From Lucifuga dentata (Eukaryota > Chordata > Actinopteri > Ophidiiformes > Bythitidae): a DNA stretch of 64,000 nt. Position numbers and translations under genes: made by a program. The notes below the pieces were generated by a model. That model was given only the letters and a program-made list of their open reading frames with translations. It did no database searches and was not told where the DNA came from. Every line of letters begins with the position of its first letter. Position 1 is the stretch's first letter. Positions 1 through 12,925 of the stretch are shown piece by piece. The stretch covers positions 1,615-65,614 of the forward strand of contig VXCM01000408.1 of NCBI GenBank assembly GCA_014773175.1, written 5' to 3'.

Positions 1-14
1 CCCCCCCCCTTTAG

Positions 15-1973
15 CTCCACCAGGTATCAATGTTCTGGAGCATGAAAGCATTGCTCTGGACATGCCCTGTTCCTACTCCACCTTCCACCCCCCAAACACC
101 TACTCCTCCAAAAAGCCCTCCATGTCTGTGAGCCCATCTGCTGTCCCACCCAACCCCCCACAACAGCCCCTCAGTCCCAGTTTCACACCCATCGTCCAGC
201 CCAGGGAGTTGCCCCGCCAGCGGTTGCCCGAGTCCTTTAACCTGGTCACTCCACTGCCTTCTGCTTTCTCCCTGCGCTCTGACTCTACTGTCTCTCTGTA
301 CAGAGCCCGGATGGAAAACAGGAACGTGGTTCTGCGGGTGCTCAATGGTGAAAGAAATTAAATTTACACTAAATTTTATAGTTGGTATGTTAGTGTTAAG
401 TCACCCCCGTGTCTTTGTGGATCTCTGGATTGTTAAAAGTTAACATCACCAGATCTTTCTTATCTGGTTTAAAGAACTTTGCTGCTGTAACTACAGTACC
501 TCTTTTTCATTTTCTTTTTTTCTCTCTCTCTCTCTCTCTTACAATGTCCAGCCTCTGCCGATGCCACAGAAAGACACAGCTTCCTGGGCTTTGCATCATT
601 CCTGGCCCAACTTGGACCACACCCCTTCCTGCCAGAGCTCCTCGGTGTGGTCTCTCTGAAAGCTCCTCTGGTTACCGTAGTGGAGGAGCTGGAGAACAGA
701 GACCTGCTCAGTCTCCTGTGGCGATGTAGGCAGGTAGGGAGGATGTGAGGCATATTTTTACAAAGAGTACTGCCAAAATCAAACAACATTCCCTTATGAT
801 TAAAATAAACAGTATTATATCTCATCTCCAAAATGGCGAAGTAACAGTAAACCTTGAATCGTTCTTTTTTTTCAGGAACATGCAAGTCCTCCGAGTGAGA
901 TGACTGAGAGACTAATATTTTCCATGGCCAAACAGGTGGCCTCAGCACTGGTCAGTATGCCAATATTGGATTAACATTTCCTCACTTTTTTTAGTCAACA
1001 TCTTTCACTTTCAAATTGGTGACATAATTCAGACCAGACCACAACTCTGTATTGACTATTGACAGGATGTTTTCTCTCTGACTGCCCCTGTATCATTTTA
1101 AGGCACAATGAAATGAAAATGGCATTGTTGTATTTATTATTATACCATGAATCCATTTGACAATGCCAGCTGTATGTCCCACCCCACTGTCCCTTCTCAG
1201 CAAGAAATTCATCAGTTAAGAAGAAGCAAGAAGACACCTCTATAGTTATCGATTGACTTCATGACAGAATTTAACTGTATTGCGCACTAATTTTGTGTTG
1301 AATCTTGATATGTTTTGGTCTTGATGGAAAATTAGGAGTTCCTTCATGGTAAAGATCTTCTACACGGCAACATCTGTGCTCGTAGCGTGCTGGTCAGTAA
1401 GGAATACACAGCCAAGCTTTGGGGCCTACACTCTATCTACACACAGAAGAACCAGGGAGCCACTCAGAGAGATGATCTGAGCATGAAGAAATGGCAGGCA
1501 CCAGAGGTGTTAGCCAAGAGACCTGCCAGTCAGAGCAGCGACATGTGAGTTCTATACAACTCGCTTTGTCCATAGCTGATAAGATAATACTTGCTGAACA
1601 GAAGGTAGTGCGCTTCTTCTCTAAATATAATTATTATTTGCCTTTGTTCCCCCTCCAGATGGTCATTTGGCATCTTATTGTATGAAATGGCAACTTTGGG
1701 TAAGTGAGGAGTCTTAAATATTGATAGACCTATAAGAACTTATGAACTAGATAACTGGTACTATCGTCTACATACACTAATTTTCTTCCCAGGTGAAGCC
1801 CCATTTGCAGAAATCCCAGTTACTGAGCTTCTACAGTTTCATCAACGAGGAAAAACACTCAAAAAACCCTCCAACTGCTCCAACACGCTGTAAGTATCCA
1901 CTGCTAAAGAAATATATCTATTGTCTTAGTGCTTCCTTGTTTAGGAACTGTTCTATATATATTCCCAAACACT

Positions 1974-2023
<50 letters not shown>

Positions 2024-2216
2024 ATACTCAATCATTAAGAGTTGCTGCCAATGGAAGGAGCAAGATCGACCTTCGCTTGCTGAGGTTAGCCGAAAGCTCG
2101 TCTCTGCAGAGAAGAGCGCCACTGACAAAGTCCTCAAGGTGGCTGAGTCAGTTAACATTGAGCAGTACCTGCATGAGGCAGGATACGGGGATGCCAACAA
2201 TTACACGATCTTCTGA
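15..2216 (+). CDS. styk1: STYK1-like pseudokinase (5' end outside the window)
   Basis: Seven coding exons are visible: 15-347, 552-733, 876-950, 1336-1544, 1659-1699, 1793-1889 and 2024-2216. All have GT-AG borders and matching phases and give about 375 residues. Human STYK1/NOK has 422, so the exon with the N-terminal membrane anchor lies left of the window. STYK1 is a membrane-anchored kinase-like protein acting on growth and autophagy signalling. The reading frame matches it through the C-lobe (DIWSFGILLYEM, then SIIKSCCQWKEQDRPS) to the tail NNYTIF (human NYSML). The usual beta-3 lysine is Arg (codon 335-337), the HRD aspartate is Asn (HGN, codon 1369-1371), the catalytic-loop Asn is Ser (1384-1386), and DFG is replaced by GLH. 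From memory, human STYK1 keeps HGD and the loop Asn but already lacks DFG. I am confident of the family and expect no catalysis. A (CT)n tract supplies the polypyrimidine stretch of the last intron. Confidence 0.88.
1979..2021 (+). repeat. (CT)n microsatellite acting as polypyrimidine tract
   Basis: About 21 CT units run straight into the CAG acceptor of the last styk1 exon (exon start 2024). The repeat is therefore the polypyrimidine tract of that intron. Confidence 0.9.
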
Positions 2217-2830
2217 TCACTTGTGCCAGGAAAGAAAATGAACGGCGCTCAAGGACAGAAACCTCAATGCTGCACTTTGAAAACATCTTTAAAGACAATA
2301 TTTTACAAGTTAAAGTGCTCCTAACACTTGAGTTTTTTGGACACAAAGTGCTCTTGTTCTTTATGTATTGTCCTGCTTAAGGTTCCTACAAGTAAAGAGA
2401 ACTAGAGAAGTTAACTTTGAGGACTATTGTTATGATTATTATTATTTTATCTCAGTAAGACCTCAATCATTTTTATGATTAGATCTGTATTTCTACATAC
2501 GTGATGACCTCAGTAGTTAGGGACTTCTGTAAAAAAAACAAAAAAACAAAAACTTGTTTATCTTGTAGCTGTTAGTCTATATATGGTTTACAAATCTTTT
2601 GTACCAGAAACCAATGTATTGTAAGAGATGTAATATAGGAGTAATCACTATTTTTTATAATGATTTGTTATGGGCAGTGTTAGGGAAATGAAGAACATTA
2701 ATGTTACAAATGTCATGTTATGTTTAATTACAAAATTATTACAATCAAGCTTGTTAGGCTAATTCATCACCTGATCAGACTTACCTGTATATGAAGAACT
2801 GTGAATAAATGGCAACAGATCTTACAAATG
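2217..2830 (+). other. styk1 3' untranslated region with poly(A) signal
   Basis: Non-coding, AT-rich sequence follows the styk1 stop. An AATAAA at 2804-2809 with a T/G-rich stretch after it is the likely polyadenylation site. The gene runs tail-to-tail into phc1. Confidence 0.6.
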
Positions 2831-2884
2831 TCCTGTCATTTACAAATAGATTAAAAAACACACACACACACACCCACATCTCCA

Positions 2885-3647
2885 GTAACAGGTGGTTTAT
2901 TGGTAGTACTGCATACAGGTACAGAGCGCTTCCTCATGAAAGCCCCTGAAAGAGCAAACCAAGAGAATACCTATTTACAGGTAGTTAATTCCATTAAAGG
3001 TACTAAAACTATATAATATCCATGAAAAAATAATTTTGATTGTAGTACAAAATGGAAAAGATACAAAACTATATGTTATAATTGGTAAAATTCACTAAAA
3101 TACCAGGCTTTTTGAGTGTCCTTCCCTATGTGATTGGAGCCTGGATCCACAACATCTATGGTTTAAAAAAAAAAAAAAAAAAAGTCTACTAAAAGAAAAA
3201 ACTGAATGAAATGGACTGTTGTTGGTGTCACTCTAAATCATAACACTAAAGTTAAAGCACCGTTTGAAATACAGCAAGAAGGCAACATTTCTCTTTGTCT
3301 ATGGTCCGAGCTAGAGGACTTAGGTAGTACTGATTACTGCACTGTAAAATTTGCAGTATCACAGCATACATATGTAAAGTCTTTACTGACAAACACTACA
3401 CAAATACTTCAGACTGCTCATGCACACACTTAACACACATAAAACATCTGTTTAACATCCAGCGTCCAGAAGGTCTAAACCAAACTGTCCATCCCCATGT
3501 CTCCAGATGACTGGTTTATTACACACACATCTCAATATTGATACAGGAACATATCCAACTATTGACTCCAGTGAGGAGTCAATAGTTGGATAGAAAAGAC
3601 AGATGAGAAAAAAAAAGCTCCTGGTGTCCTTTCAGTGGCTATTAACA
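2885..3647 (-). other. phc1 3' untranslated region (inferred)
   Basis: This follows the phc1 stop on the minus strand. A minus-strand AATAAA reads from the TTTATT near 2896. The stretch holds an A-run (3164-3182) and a perfect hairpin at 3552-3592. I see no other gene here. Confidence 0.45.
3552..3592. repeat. Perfect 18-bp inverted repeat with a 5-nt loop
   Basis: Arm 3552-3569 is the exact reverse complement of 3575-3592, with loop AGTGA. It lies in the presumed phc1 3' UTR, 56 nt downstream of the stop codon on the transcribed strand, and would fold into a strong RNA hairpin. Confidence 0.9.
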
Positions 3648-6600
3648 TCACTCTCGCAGGTTGTTGATGGACGCACAGATCTTGAGAGCAGGACCCAGCT
3701 TGATATTCATAGTGGATATGAGGTGATCCTCTCGCAGAAGCAGCAGAGCCTGCCCATCTATTTCCTGTGAGAGGAACTGCGTGGCTAGCTCCTCACAGCC
3801 TGAACGCAGCAAAAAGACACCAGGATACCATCAGCACAGGGGGTAAATGGAGGCAACTGGTGCTTACAAATCAAGTGGTGCGCAAATGAAATCTAATCTC
3901 TGACGACCAACCTTGAAGTGAAGAGATGAACCTGTACACTTCTTCCACGCTCCACTGAGCAGGAGTAGCTGGCAGAAAGTTAGCCCCATCCAGTGGGAGA
4001 CTACCAGGGGCTGAGCTGTCAGACTGAGGAGCAGTGTGGTCAGGTCTCAAACAGGAGTTTGAAGAGCTTGGGGACAGCGAAGGAGAATCGTCCTCCTCTT
4101 CTGCATCACTGGATGCATCCTCAGACCGACTGGACTCAGAGTGACACTACAGCAGAACAACAGAGATTCAAACACAAAGGCCAGACTGTATTTGTTGATA
4201 ATACAGTTACAAAACTGGAATTACCGACATCTCACCTTGACGGGTAGATGCCTGTCTGATATTTTAGTAGAGTTGATGTCAGAACTGCTTCTGTGAGGAG
4301 GACCCCTACGCCTAGCGATGCTGTCATTGGACGCTGGAGGTTGTGGCAGCCCTGCACCACTCCGATCTCTGCTGGTCTTGTAGTGTTGACTGCAGCTTAC
4401 ATTGTATCTGCAGGTCCAGAAGCATAGTCAGTACTAAGGAGAACATTTCAATACACAGCCTGAGCCCAAGCAGATTTATTCAAGTTTAGATAACCAACTT
4501 GGTTGGTTTCTTCTCCAACCACAGGCTACTCAAAGTGATTTTTGCTTGCTCTTTTCTAGCTGAAGATGTACTATTCAGTGATTCATCACCTGGTACAGTC
4601 TTTAGAATAAAAACCTACTGACTTTGTGGCACCTCACCACACATGGGTGCCTATTTTGGTATAACTTTTTTGGATTTATATATGGAAGTACAATAAAGTT
4701 GAAAGTAATCTGAAAATAGGAGTGTTGAGGATTAAAAAAGAGAAACCGTACCTCTTGGCGCAAGTATTTGAACAAAACCTCTTGGATCCTCTGAAATGGC
4801 TGGTTGGAGCAAGGCTTCCACAGTACTCACACTTTAAGACTAGAGAGAAAATAAAAACTATAAGCTATGTTTCACATTTAGGACATGCTGACCACTATAA
4901 AGTGATTTGTTATACTACAATTGGTCACTGAAAATAGCACTTACATGGAGGGCCATTCTCTGAACGACCAACCAGGGCAAAATCTCTCTCCTTAAGGAAT
5001 CCAGCAACCTGTCATATCAAAGGCAACCCAAATGTAAGAAATTCTCTCACATTCAAAATTTCATTTATATTTGGCTATGAATAGCCTCCGAGCCATCATG
5101 GTCTCATTTAATATAAGGCTTTAATTTACTGTGAAATGTGTCATATCAGGGCAGGGTGTACATACAGGGAAGGGCTCAGCTCCCTCCTGGATAACAAAAC
5201 CTTCTATGAGGTGGGTCAGAACTTGAGGTTTGACAACTGCCTGAGGAACAGGTGCTCTGTCTTTGTCTCCATGTCCCACTCTTGACAAAGGCAGAGGCAG
5301 GGACAGGGTGGGAGGAGTTGAGAAGGCTGCTGCTGCAGGAGGAGCTAATGGACATGGAGAACATAATGTGTTTTCAACCAGACTTGGTTAAAAGTTTCCA
5401 GTATTTATATGAATATATTTAATGTTTAATTTGGAGATGACAGTAAACATACCAGAGTCCTTTGTTGGGGCAGGGGATAAAGGAGGAGCAGAATCTCTTA
5501 CTGGTGCAGAGTCTGAAGATTCTACTGCCATCTCACTGGGTGCATCACAGTCAGACTTTCTCTTCAGGGAGCCAACTGCAAACTTTGTCTAACAGCATCA
5601 GAATAAAGAAGCAGAAAGTGTTACAGCTCCTTATATGCTAATGCTTATCCTTATATCTAACCTACTGTCTGAAGTCACAAACTAAGGCCCTCTGTCTCAA
5701 CGGCTGATCTTACCATAGCAGTAGTACTGCTGTTGGAGGCTGTGCCAACATTCCCAACAGCTGTACTCTCCTGGGTTGTGCTACTGCGTACCTGGCCCAG
5801 GGCCATGGCCTGTGCGTTTCCTGCTAAGCCCTGTCTGGCTCCCACAAGCTGGACTGGGATGTGGGAAGAGTTAAGCCCCCCAGTGCTGGCCTGGCTGCTG
5901 CTAGGTGGGGCTGGGAGAATGGGTGGTGGATGGCGAGGCGGCAGCTGCACAGGTAAGCGGTGTCCCTGAACTGATTTGGGCTGGATAGGCACAGGGCCTT
6001 TGTCTGCAACAGTGTTGCCCTGTTGCAATGGCTGTACAACCAGAGTCTGGGCGTTGACATTGGCTTTTGGGGTGACTGAACCAATGGGGTAGCCCTGCGT
6101 AGAGGTAGGAACACTGGAGGTCGGCACCAGGATGTGTGTCACAGTGGCAGCAGGGGTAACTGTGTTTACAGCTCTGGCTTGGCAGAGTCCAGAGGGCGAC
6201 AGGAGGAGCTGGGAGAGAGGGAGGGCAGGAGATGAGGAGGAGGAAGGAGCTACGGAAGCAGCAGGAGTAACAGTCATAGTTGCCTGATTTCCAGTCTTTA
6301 CAGTCATACTGTTGGCAGCGGATTGCTGAGTGTAGTTGGATAATGGTTTGGCTATTTGTTGCTGCTGTTGTGATTGAACTTGCTGCTGCTGAGCTGTCTG
6401 GGGGAAAGGCTGCTGCTGCTGACTGAGGGGAAAACTGGTAGCATCTTTCCTCTCTGGAAGCTCAGACTTGACAGCAACTGCTCTGGGAGTAGAAGCACAG
6501 TGGAGAGCCAAGTTCTGTACCTGGAAGACACATTAATGAGTGTGTTAGGATAAAATGCATTTGAAAAAGGTAGAAGTGAGTGATGGAGTCAAAGAGTCCT

Positions 6601-8325
6601 CCCACACCAATCGTGTGTATCAGAAACATCAAAATTCTTCAAGACGGTTTGATTTTAAGTAGTCCAGTCTTCACATTAGAAGTGGGTATTCACACCTGAT
6701 CACTGTCAGATTGGGCGCTGCCAGAGGGAGGAGGGATTTCATGCTGTTGTTGCTGCTGGTGTTGCTGTTGCTGGGGTTGCTGCTGGGCAACTGTTGCTAC
6801 TGTCGCTGTTGCTGTAGCACCAGGCATGAAGATGAGCTGAGAGGCAAGGGGGGCCCTGAGAGAGCGGTTGACCTACATGAGTCAGACCGGTACAGACAGT
6901 TAGCCTTGGTAAATCAAAACATTTCAGTGAACAACTCTTGAACTATACAGACTTCAAAAAGCAGGAAAATAAGGCTAAAACCAACATTTGAGTTTTTTTC
7001 TCCTTGATTTATTGATTTAAATTTAGGACAAAGAACATAGTTGGCTAATCAAGTCGGTGTAAGGCTGAGGCATCAGTTAATATTCAGGAAACAATGCGTG
7101 GTACTAATGCTTAGCTTGGTCTATCGGCTAAAATTCTAATAATCACTACATACATTTTATGATTTGGTAACACTTCCAGAGAAAGGTGATTACTGCTGTG
7201 AAATTTTTGCACCGGACACCTGTGTTAATAGTGTTGCCAGTATTCTAGCACCTTTTTCCACAGATTTACTGTTGATGGAGTTAAGAACGAATATGGGTAC
7301 CGTTTTTATCTTCTGTACTAATACTAACTGGAGAGTTCTTATTTTTATTCCAAAGAAACCACTGCAGACATTTCATCAATTGTGTGAAAAAGAATGTTTG
7401 TTTGTTTTTTTTTAGGTAAGACTAATGTGACACTGGATGTTTAGAATACCAAATCAACAGGCTGTTACAAACAGAGTAAAGCTTGAATTAATGTTATCAC
7501 ATAAAAGTCTATGATACAGACTAGCACACACCATGCATTTACTTAAAGGATTATTAATTAAAATGGCAAAAATACATGTCAAATGGTAACTCACCCTAAG
7601 ATACATCTGCCCCTGCCCTGCTGAATTCCCACCCAGTAACACTGACTGGTTGAGAGCTGTTGTTGCTGCAGATGTGGCTGGTCCATGGGGACGGGGATTG
7701 GTCATGGTCCCTCCTCCAGATGTGGTGCTTAGATTGACCTAGAAGCACCAGACTCTTACATTTCAGTCAAACCTGTCTACTAACTACTTTCAAAATCTAA
7801 CACTGGAATTGAAAATATTTCTGACACTTTTGTTTTATAGCATAAAACCTTACAGTGGTGGTCGCCTGGGACACACAGTTATTAGGGGAGTTGGACTGGC
7901 GAGTAGCTGCAAGTGTGGCCTAATGTACAAAGAGAAATGAGAGGGGCAGGTGTGATGTGATGCTAACATTTTCCCACTAATTGATCATTGTAGGTTTCTG
8001 TCTGATTTCTAGTTACCTGTTGCACAGCGGCCAAGTTGTGGAGTTGGGCATTATTGATTTGCTGTTGCAGCATGAGCTGCTGGAAGTACTGAGCTGCATT
8101 GGGTTGTCTTTGCAATGCCTGGAGAGCCTAAACCAACATGTTGCAATATTATTAACAGTTCAATCTGTGCATTTATTTTCATACATACACTCAGAAACAA
8201 ACACTGACCTGCACAGCCTGTCTCTCATACAGAGACATGTGGGCTATCTGGGGTGGACGAGAGTTCCCACTCGTCTGAGGATTTCCATTGGTGGAGCCCG
8301 TGTTTTGGTCTTCACCTCCATCCAT
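3648..8325 (-). CDS. phc1: Polyhomeotic-like protein 1 (Polycomb repressive complex 1)
   Basis: Thirteen coding exons, 5' to 3' on the minus strand: 8209-8325, 8017-8127, 7854-7919, 7595-7738, 6696-6872, 5714-6520, 5453-5588, 5166-5344, 4945-5008, 4752-4839, 4236-4407, 3912-4146, 3648-3799. They sum to 2448 nt (815 residues; human PHC1 about 1004). The N-terminus has the PHC1 block MSLYERQAVQALQALQRQP and Gln-rich stretches. The middle is low-complexity Gln/Ser/Pro/Thr. Near residue 565 is homology domain 1 (HLIEGFVIQEGAEPFP). At about 602-640 is the FCS zinc finger (KCEYCG...FCSNTCAKRYNVSC, all four Cys present). The C-terminal 65 residues are the SAM domain (WSVEEVYRFI, FLSQEIDGQALLLL, MNIKLGPALKICASI), which polymerises and brings PRC1 to chromatin. 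Start at 8325 is the first ATG before the conserved block. PHC1 is favoured over PHC2/PHC3 by N-terminal similarity and by the STYK1/M6PR neighbours. Confidence 0.92.
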
Positions 8326-11300
8326 GTTTATTGCTGCACAAAACACAGGAGCCACTCATCAAAAGAAGTTGGACACTAAGTTTGTGTTGTGTACATAATA
8401 TAAATTTCAATCTGCTGCTTATCACCCCAACTGTCACCTACCTCTACTACCCTAAGGTGTTTTTGCACATCATTTGCATTCATTTGAGCCCATGATTCTA
8501 GCTTTGAGCAAGTCCAGTGGCAAACTGATGTAGTTCCTCAGATTTTACCTCTTCCCAAACATGAAAAAGGCTTTGACTGAAGCATCAAATGATTATGTCC
8601 TATCAGCTGTGAAGGGTTTCTTGAACAGCAGAGAAAAGGGACTTCATTCACGCTGTGATAAATTCCCTCCAGCATCACTGGCTGAAGTGTATCCAGTTGG
8701 AAAGAGATCTGATGAAAAATCAATAACATAATAGAGGGTTCTAGGCTCAGAACTTATCAATCAACCCTTGTAAGTGGGGTGAGAGATGCTGAAAATCGTT
8801 GCATCCCAGTGCTGGAATGCATGTACGAAATTTATTGCAGGATTTTTTTTTTTTTTTATCAAAACAGAGCATTTTTTTCCACATAGCTTAGAGCTCTATG
8901 ATGTACATATATCTACTTGAACCACTGTGATCACTGTCACAACTGGTTCACTAATCTTGCAAGACTGCTGTGGTATTTACATTTGCAGACTAGTTGTCAA
9001 CATGATATATAATTGCGAAAGAAAGGGCAACATGGAGGAAGGCATAACACACCAAATGAAAAAAGAAGCTAGCCTGTTGTGGCTAACTACATTAGCAAAC
9101 ACCACACAAATTTAAAAAGATACCAAATATAAGTCACATTATCGTTTATAAACAACAATATAAATTTACTATATAATCAATACCGAGCAGCGTAGAGTAA
9201 TGGAAAAGCCACATGCTAGCACTGAGCAACGTTTAATAGCATTTACCTAAGCGAACTAACTAGCATAGCAGGCTAGCTAGGTAAACAGATAGCAAACTGT
9301 AAGCTGCTGTCACCCTTATGTGAGATGTTAGTTTGGTCACGACCTGACGTGTTATGTTTACCTTTGAATGGTGATTTTTACTCTTTTCTGAAAAATAATG
9401 TTTTTGAGTTCCTAAAGCTCCGTTTTAACAGCAAACAACGGTGTCTTACAGGTTTTGGCTCCAAAGAAACCCCGCCCCCTGAAAACCCATTTCCGGTGAC
9501 AGAGAAAATTGCTAAAAATCAAAGCACAGTAAAAGTAATTCTCCGCTGCCTTAAAATAATATGATTCAAAAATAATCAAATCAGAATACATAAATTAGAT
9601 AAGAAATCTGACATGGTATGGAATTTTTACATTTTTATGACACTGATAAACAGGATTTTTTTTTTTTTAATGATTGAACTATATCTCATTTCAAATCTCA
9701 TGATCCACAAGAAATCCCCCCTCCCACCAAATGGCATCAGAAAGGTTTTGAATCAGCTGATTGATGGCTCGTGTTTTAAACTGAGATGAACAATTTATGC
9801 GTGATTTTTTTATGCGTGAATTTGATTTTCCCCGTTTCTTTTGGAGACCCGTTAAGCAATCCCAGATGGTTTGATGAATTTTAAAGTCCTATTCTAGCTT
9901 TGGACAGATAAAAGCTTTATTTTCTGTGCCAGCCTTAGATGTTGATCTCTTAACAGAAATGAAATTACCTGAAATATAATAAATGAATTCAAATATAATT
10001 GTTCTAACACTAAGTTTTACTAGAAATCACTTTTTGATGGTAATAATTTTAAACAGTTATTGCCTTATAAATATTCATAAAGTTAAGAAAATACATCTTA
10101 AAACACTGCACTGTATTTATCTTGCTAATTCTTTTACAAATATGTAGTCATTGCAGACCTTTGTATCTTCTGTAAGCTACAGAAAGGAATTAGCCCTCAT
10201 CAGTTTTCATTGTAACATTGTACAGAATTGTTGGGAAGAGGAACTTCTTTCTCATATTTCTAGTTTTACTTTTACCTTAAAATATAAAACTGAATATTTT
10301 AGTGTGACAATAATTGTTTTCATTTCATTGCCTCTTTTTTTTTTATAAAGGGAAAATTTAATATTCACAAATTTAAGTACACTTTCATGGACAAACAATA
10401 TCCTATTAGTATCATTATCTCTTAGATCCTATCTTTCTGTATTTTGGTAGATAAAGGGTTAGAGTAAAACAATTAAGTTATGATATGGAGAATAAAGTTC
10501 AGTACTGTTAGAAAATGGTATCACTAGAGATTTAAGGACATAATGAAGCATATGCATTTCTTTAACTTGATAAAGTTAAATAGTTATTTTTTTTTCAACA
10601 TTTCTATGGAAGCCCACTCATTAAACATTAAAATAATTCTTGTACACAGCTGTATCTGTATTGTATGCATGTGAGAAAGATGCAAAATTAAACAAGGCTA
10701 GGTGGTGAGTGTTCAAAAGAAAAATCGAAACCTTGAAGAGTTCACATTCGCTACAACAAAATGCCACACAACCTCAAGAAACAGACTAACAGGTGTGACA
10801 AGGTAACATTAGGCGGTGCCTGCATGAATGTTTATAGAACAGACTCAATAGGTTCCATAGCAATGACACCTGAGGACTGAAGCAGTTCTATCAGTGTTTA
10901 CTATGACGCAGATCAAGTAAGTTCATAACAAGTTGTGCATCCTAAAAAAAAAAAAAAAGGAAGACATAAATGTGAAAGGAGGCTGAAACATTTCTGAGAC
11001 CCTGCATACTTGTCTGTACAGTCACTGACCAGGTAGGTGAATTTCAATAAATTTATTCAAACCTTAATTTGAATATTTCCATAAATACATAGACAAAAAA
11101 AAAAAAAAAAAAAAAAGCACGCACCAAATTATGATTCTGATTCTCAACAGGGCTGGGAGATGTTATGGAACAAACTAGTGAAATTAACAAGGAAGACCTT
11201 GATCTACAAATGATCATTTATGACTTGTAAACATGTGACTGCTTGACAACTTGGACTTCATCCTTGTAATTCATGGGCAAATCCAGAGGACCTCCAGTTT

Positions 11301-11356
11301 CAGCTCAATCACACTTTTCAGACATTAAAATTGAGTGATTTCTTCTGACAGAAGTG
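8326..11356. other. phc1 upstream region and AT-rich intergenic DNA
   Basis: Just upstream of the phc1 start is presumed 5' UTR and intron. A GC box (CCCCGCCCCC, about 9470-9479), an ETS-like TTTCCGGT (9490-9497) and a TGACGTG (about 9342-9348) suggest the promoter lies near 9300-9500. From 9600 to 11350 the DNA is AT-rich with short A- and T-runs and no coding or repeat signal I can name. Confidence 0.35.
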
Positions 11357-12723
11357 ATGGGAAACAAAGGAGGGAAGGAGCAAAAGAGAGAGAGTTTTGG
11401 AGTTCAATCTAAGCCTGGACCGTGGGGGGGAAAAAATTAACAGAGTGATACTAAGAAAACATGATGACCAGGTAGATGATAAAACAGGAAAATATAAACA
11501 AGAGAAATATAAAACTGAAAACAGCTTGAGTGATGAAAAAGCAAAGAAAAGCAAAGAAAAAGTATTAGCACTTGCAGTAGAAGAGCAAAGAGTGGGATGT
11601 GAGAGACCAATTGCTAATCTGACCCAAGATGATTATCTCCAACTGTTGAAATGTTTGAACATCAAACTACCTGAAGGTGTTGTTACTCAGCGAGTCATCG
11701 AAATCACTAATGACCAAAGAATCATCCAGGATGCCAAAGCAATCCTGAGAGAGTTGGAGAACTTCCTGATACGCTTCAAAGCCATTCCTTGTCTGACCTG
11801 TCATGAGGTCAAGCACTATTTGGACTTGAAGAAAACTGAGAAGATTCTTGAAATGACTAAACTCCTCTTCTTTGAAAAGGAGGATGAGAACGAACAGCAT
11901 GAAACACAATGGAGGGGCAATAAGACCAACACTGGCCAGGGCTTCAGACTAAGAGAGAAGTATTGTACTAAACCAGTCTCTACACCAGCTTTTTATTCCA
12001 CTTCAGTAACCAGGAGCAGGTGTTAGCTGAGGGTTGGAGAGGATTCTCCAACAGTGACACAAGGAACTAGAGTGTATCTGCATGACCTTGAGGGAAAAGA
12101 CTATTTAGATGAATCAGAATTCTGGAAGAATGGAGAACATCGTGGTCCTGGGAACTTTGGGATGTTTTTTGAGAATAAACGAGACGAGCTGGAGATGTTA
12201 AAATTCTTCCATGAATTAGGAGTGCTAAAGAAGCCTGTAGGTTATAGCAAAGGAAACAAGGTGGAATATGGCTTTCTGAGTGGGAAGCTAGATTTCTTAG
12301 CTTCAACTGAGCAGAGAGCAAGTAAAAAGAAACAAGATGCTCCAAATTCCTCTGAGCGACTTGTAATTGAATGCAAAGGTACAACAGGTGACATGGTGGG
12401 AAAGGTTTTTACCAAAAACTCTAAGTCGTCATGCAAAAATAAACCAAAATCATGAATACAGCTTTCAGGTCCAGGCATACATGCACATTCTGAACAGGGA
12501 AGCTCAGGTGAAGAAGTTCTCACAGATTAGGAGAGCTGTAATGGTCTTCAGACATTACCACCAGGGAGGAATGCCTCCCAGAGACTTCTGCTGGAACTAC
12601 CTTGCAATTGATCCCTCCATCCAGAAAGAGATCGAACTGAGGCTCTTCTGCCAGAAGGAAGTGCTGGCCCGATACCTGGCTCTGCTCAGCCTCATCTTTC
12701 AAAAGGAACCTCTGTCTTTATAA
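11357..12723 (+). pseudogene. Broken PD-(D/E)XK (RecB/YqaJ-like) nuclease-family frame
   Basis: A single-exon coding block in three pieces. It opens with MGNKGGKEQKRESFG at 11357, shifts frame at the G7/A6 run near 11420-11432, then reads through to an in-frame TAG at 12024-12026. The same frame resumes and stops at 12453-12455, while the family-like sequence continues one frame over (…HEYSFQVQAYMHIL…) to the stop ending at 12723. The shift lies between about 12378 and 12424. Visible nuclease motifs are GKLDFLA (Asp codon 12291-12293), VIECKG (Glu 12369-12371, Lys 12375-12377) and QVQAY (QxxxY), in the order typical of RecB/lambda-exonuclease-like folds. The N-terminal 200 residues are charged and unrecognised. 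No introns or poly(A) tail are visible, so a retrocopy is possible but unproven. One stop and two shifts point to a pseudogene; sequencing errors in homopolymers could explain one shift only. Confidence 0.6.
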
Positions 12724-12835
12724 CATGTGCATGTCTTTAATAGGCTCTATGGCACTTACATGCATTTTATATGAATGCAGGTATGCAGTATGTATTTTAA
12801 TCTGATATCTGTTTGAGTCATAATTCCTCAAGGTA

Positions 12836-12925
12836 AGGTAAGGTAAAATTTATTTATATAGCACCTTTCAAGAGCAGAACTCACAAAGTACTTCACAATA
12901 AAATTGAAATTAAAACAAAGACAAA
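12836..12925 (+). repeat. Interspersed repeat fragment (LINE-tail-like)
   Basis: Tandem GGTAA units are followed by TTTATTTATATAGCACC and CACAAAGTACTTCACAATAA. This pairing is familiar from L2-type LINE/SINE 3' tails scattered through fish genomes. The assignment is from memory and needs a repeat-library search. Confidence 0.4.
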
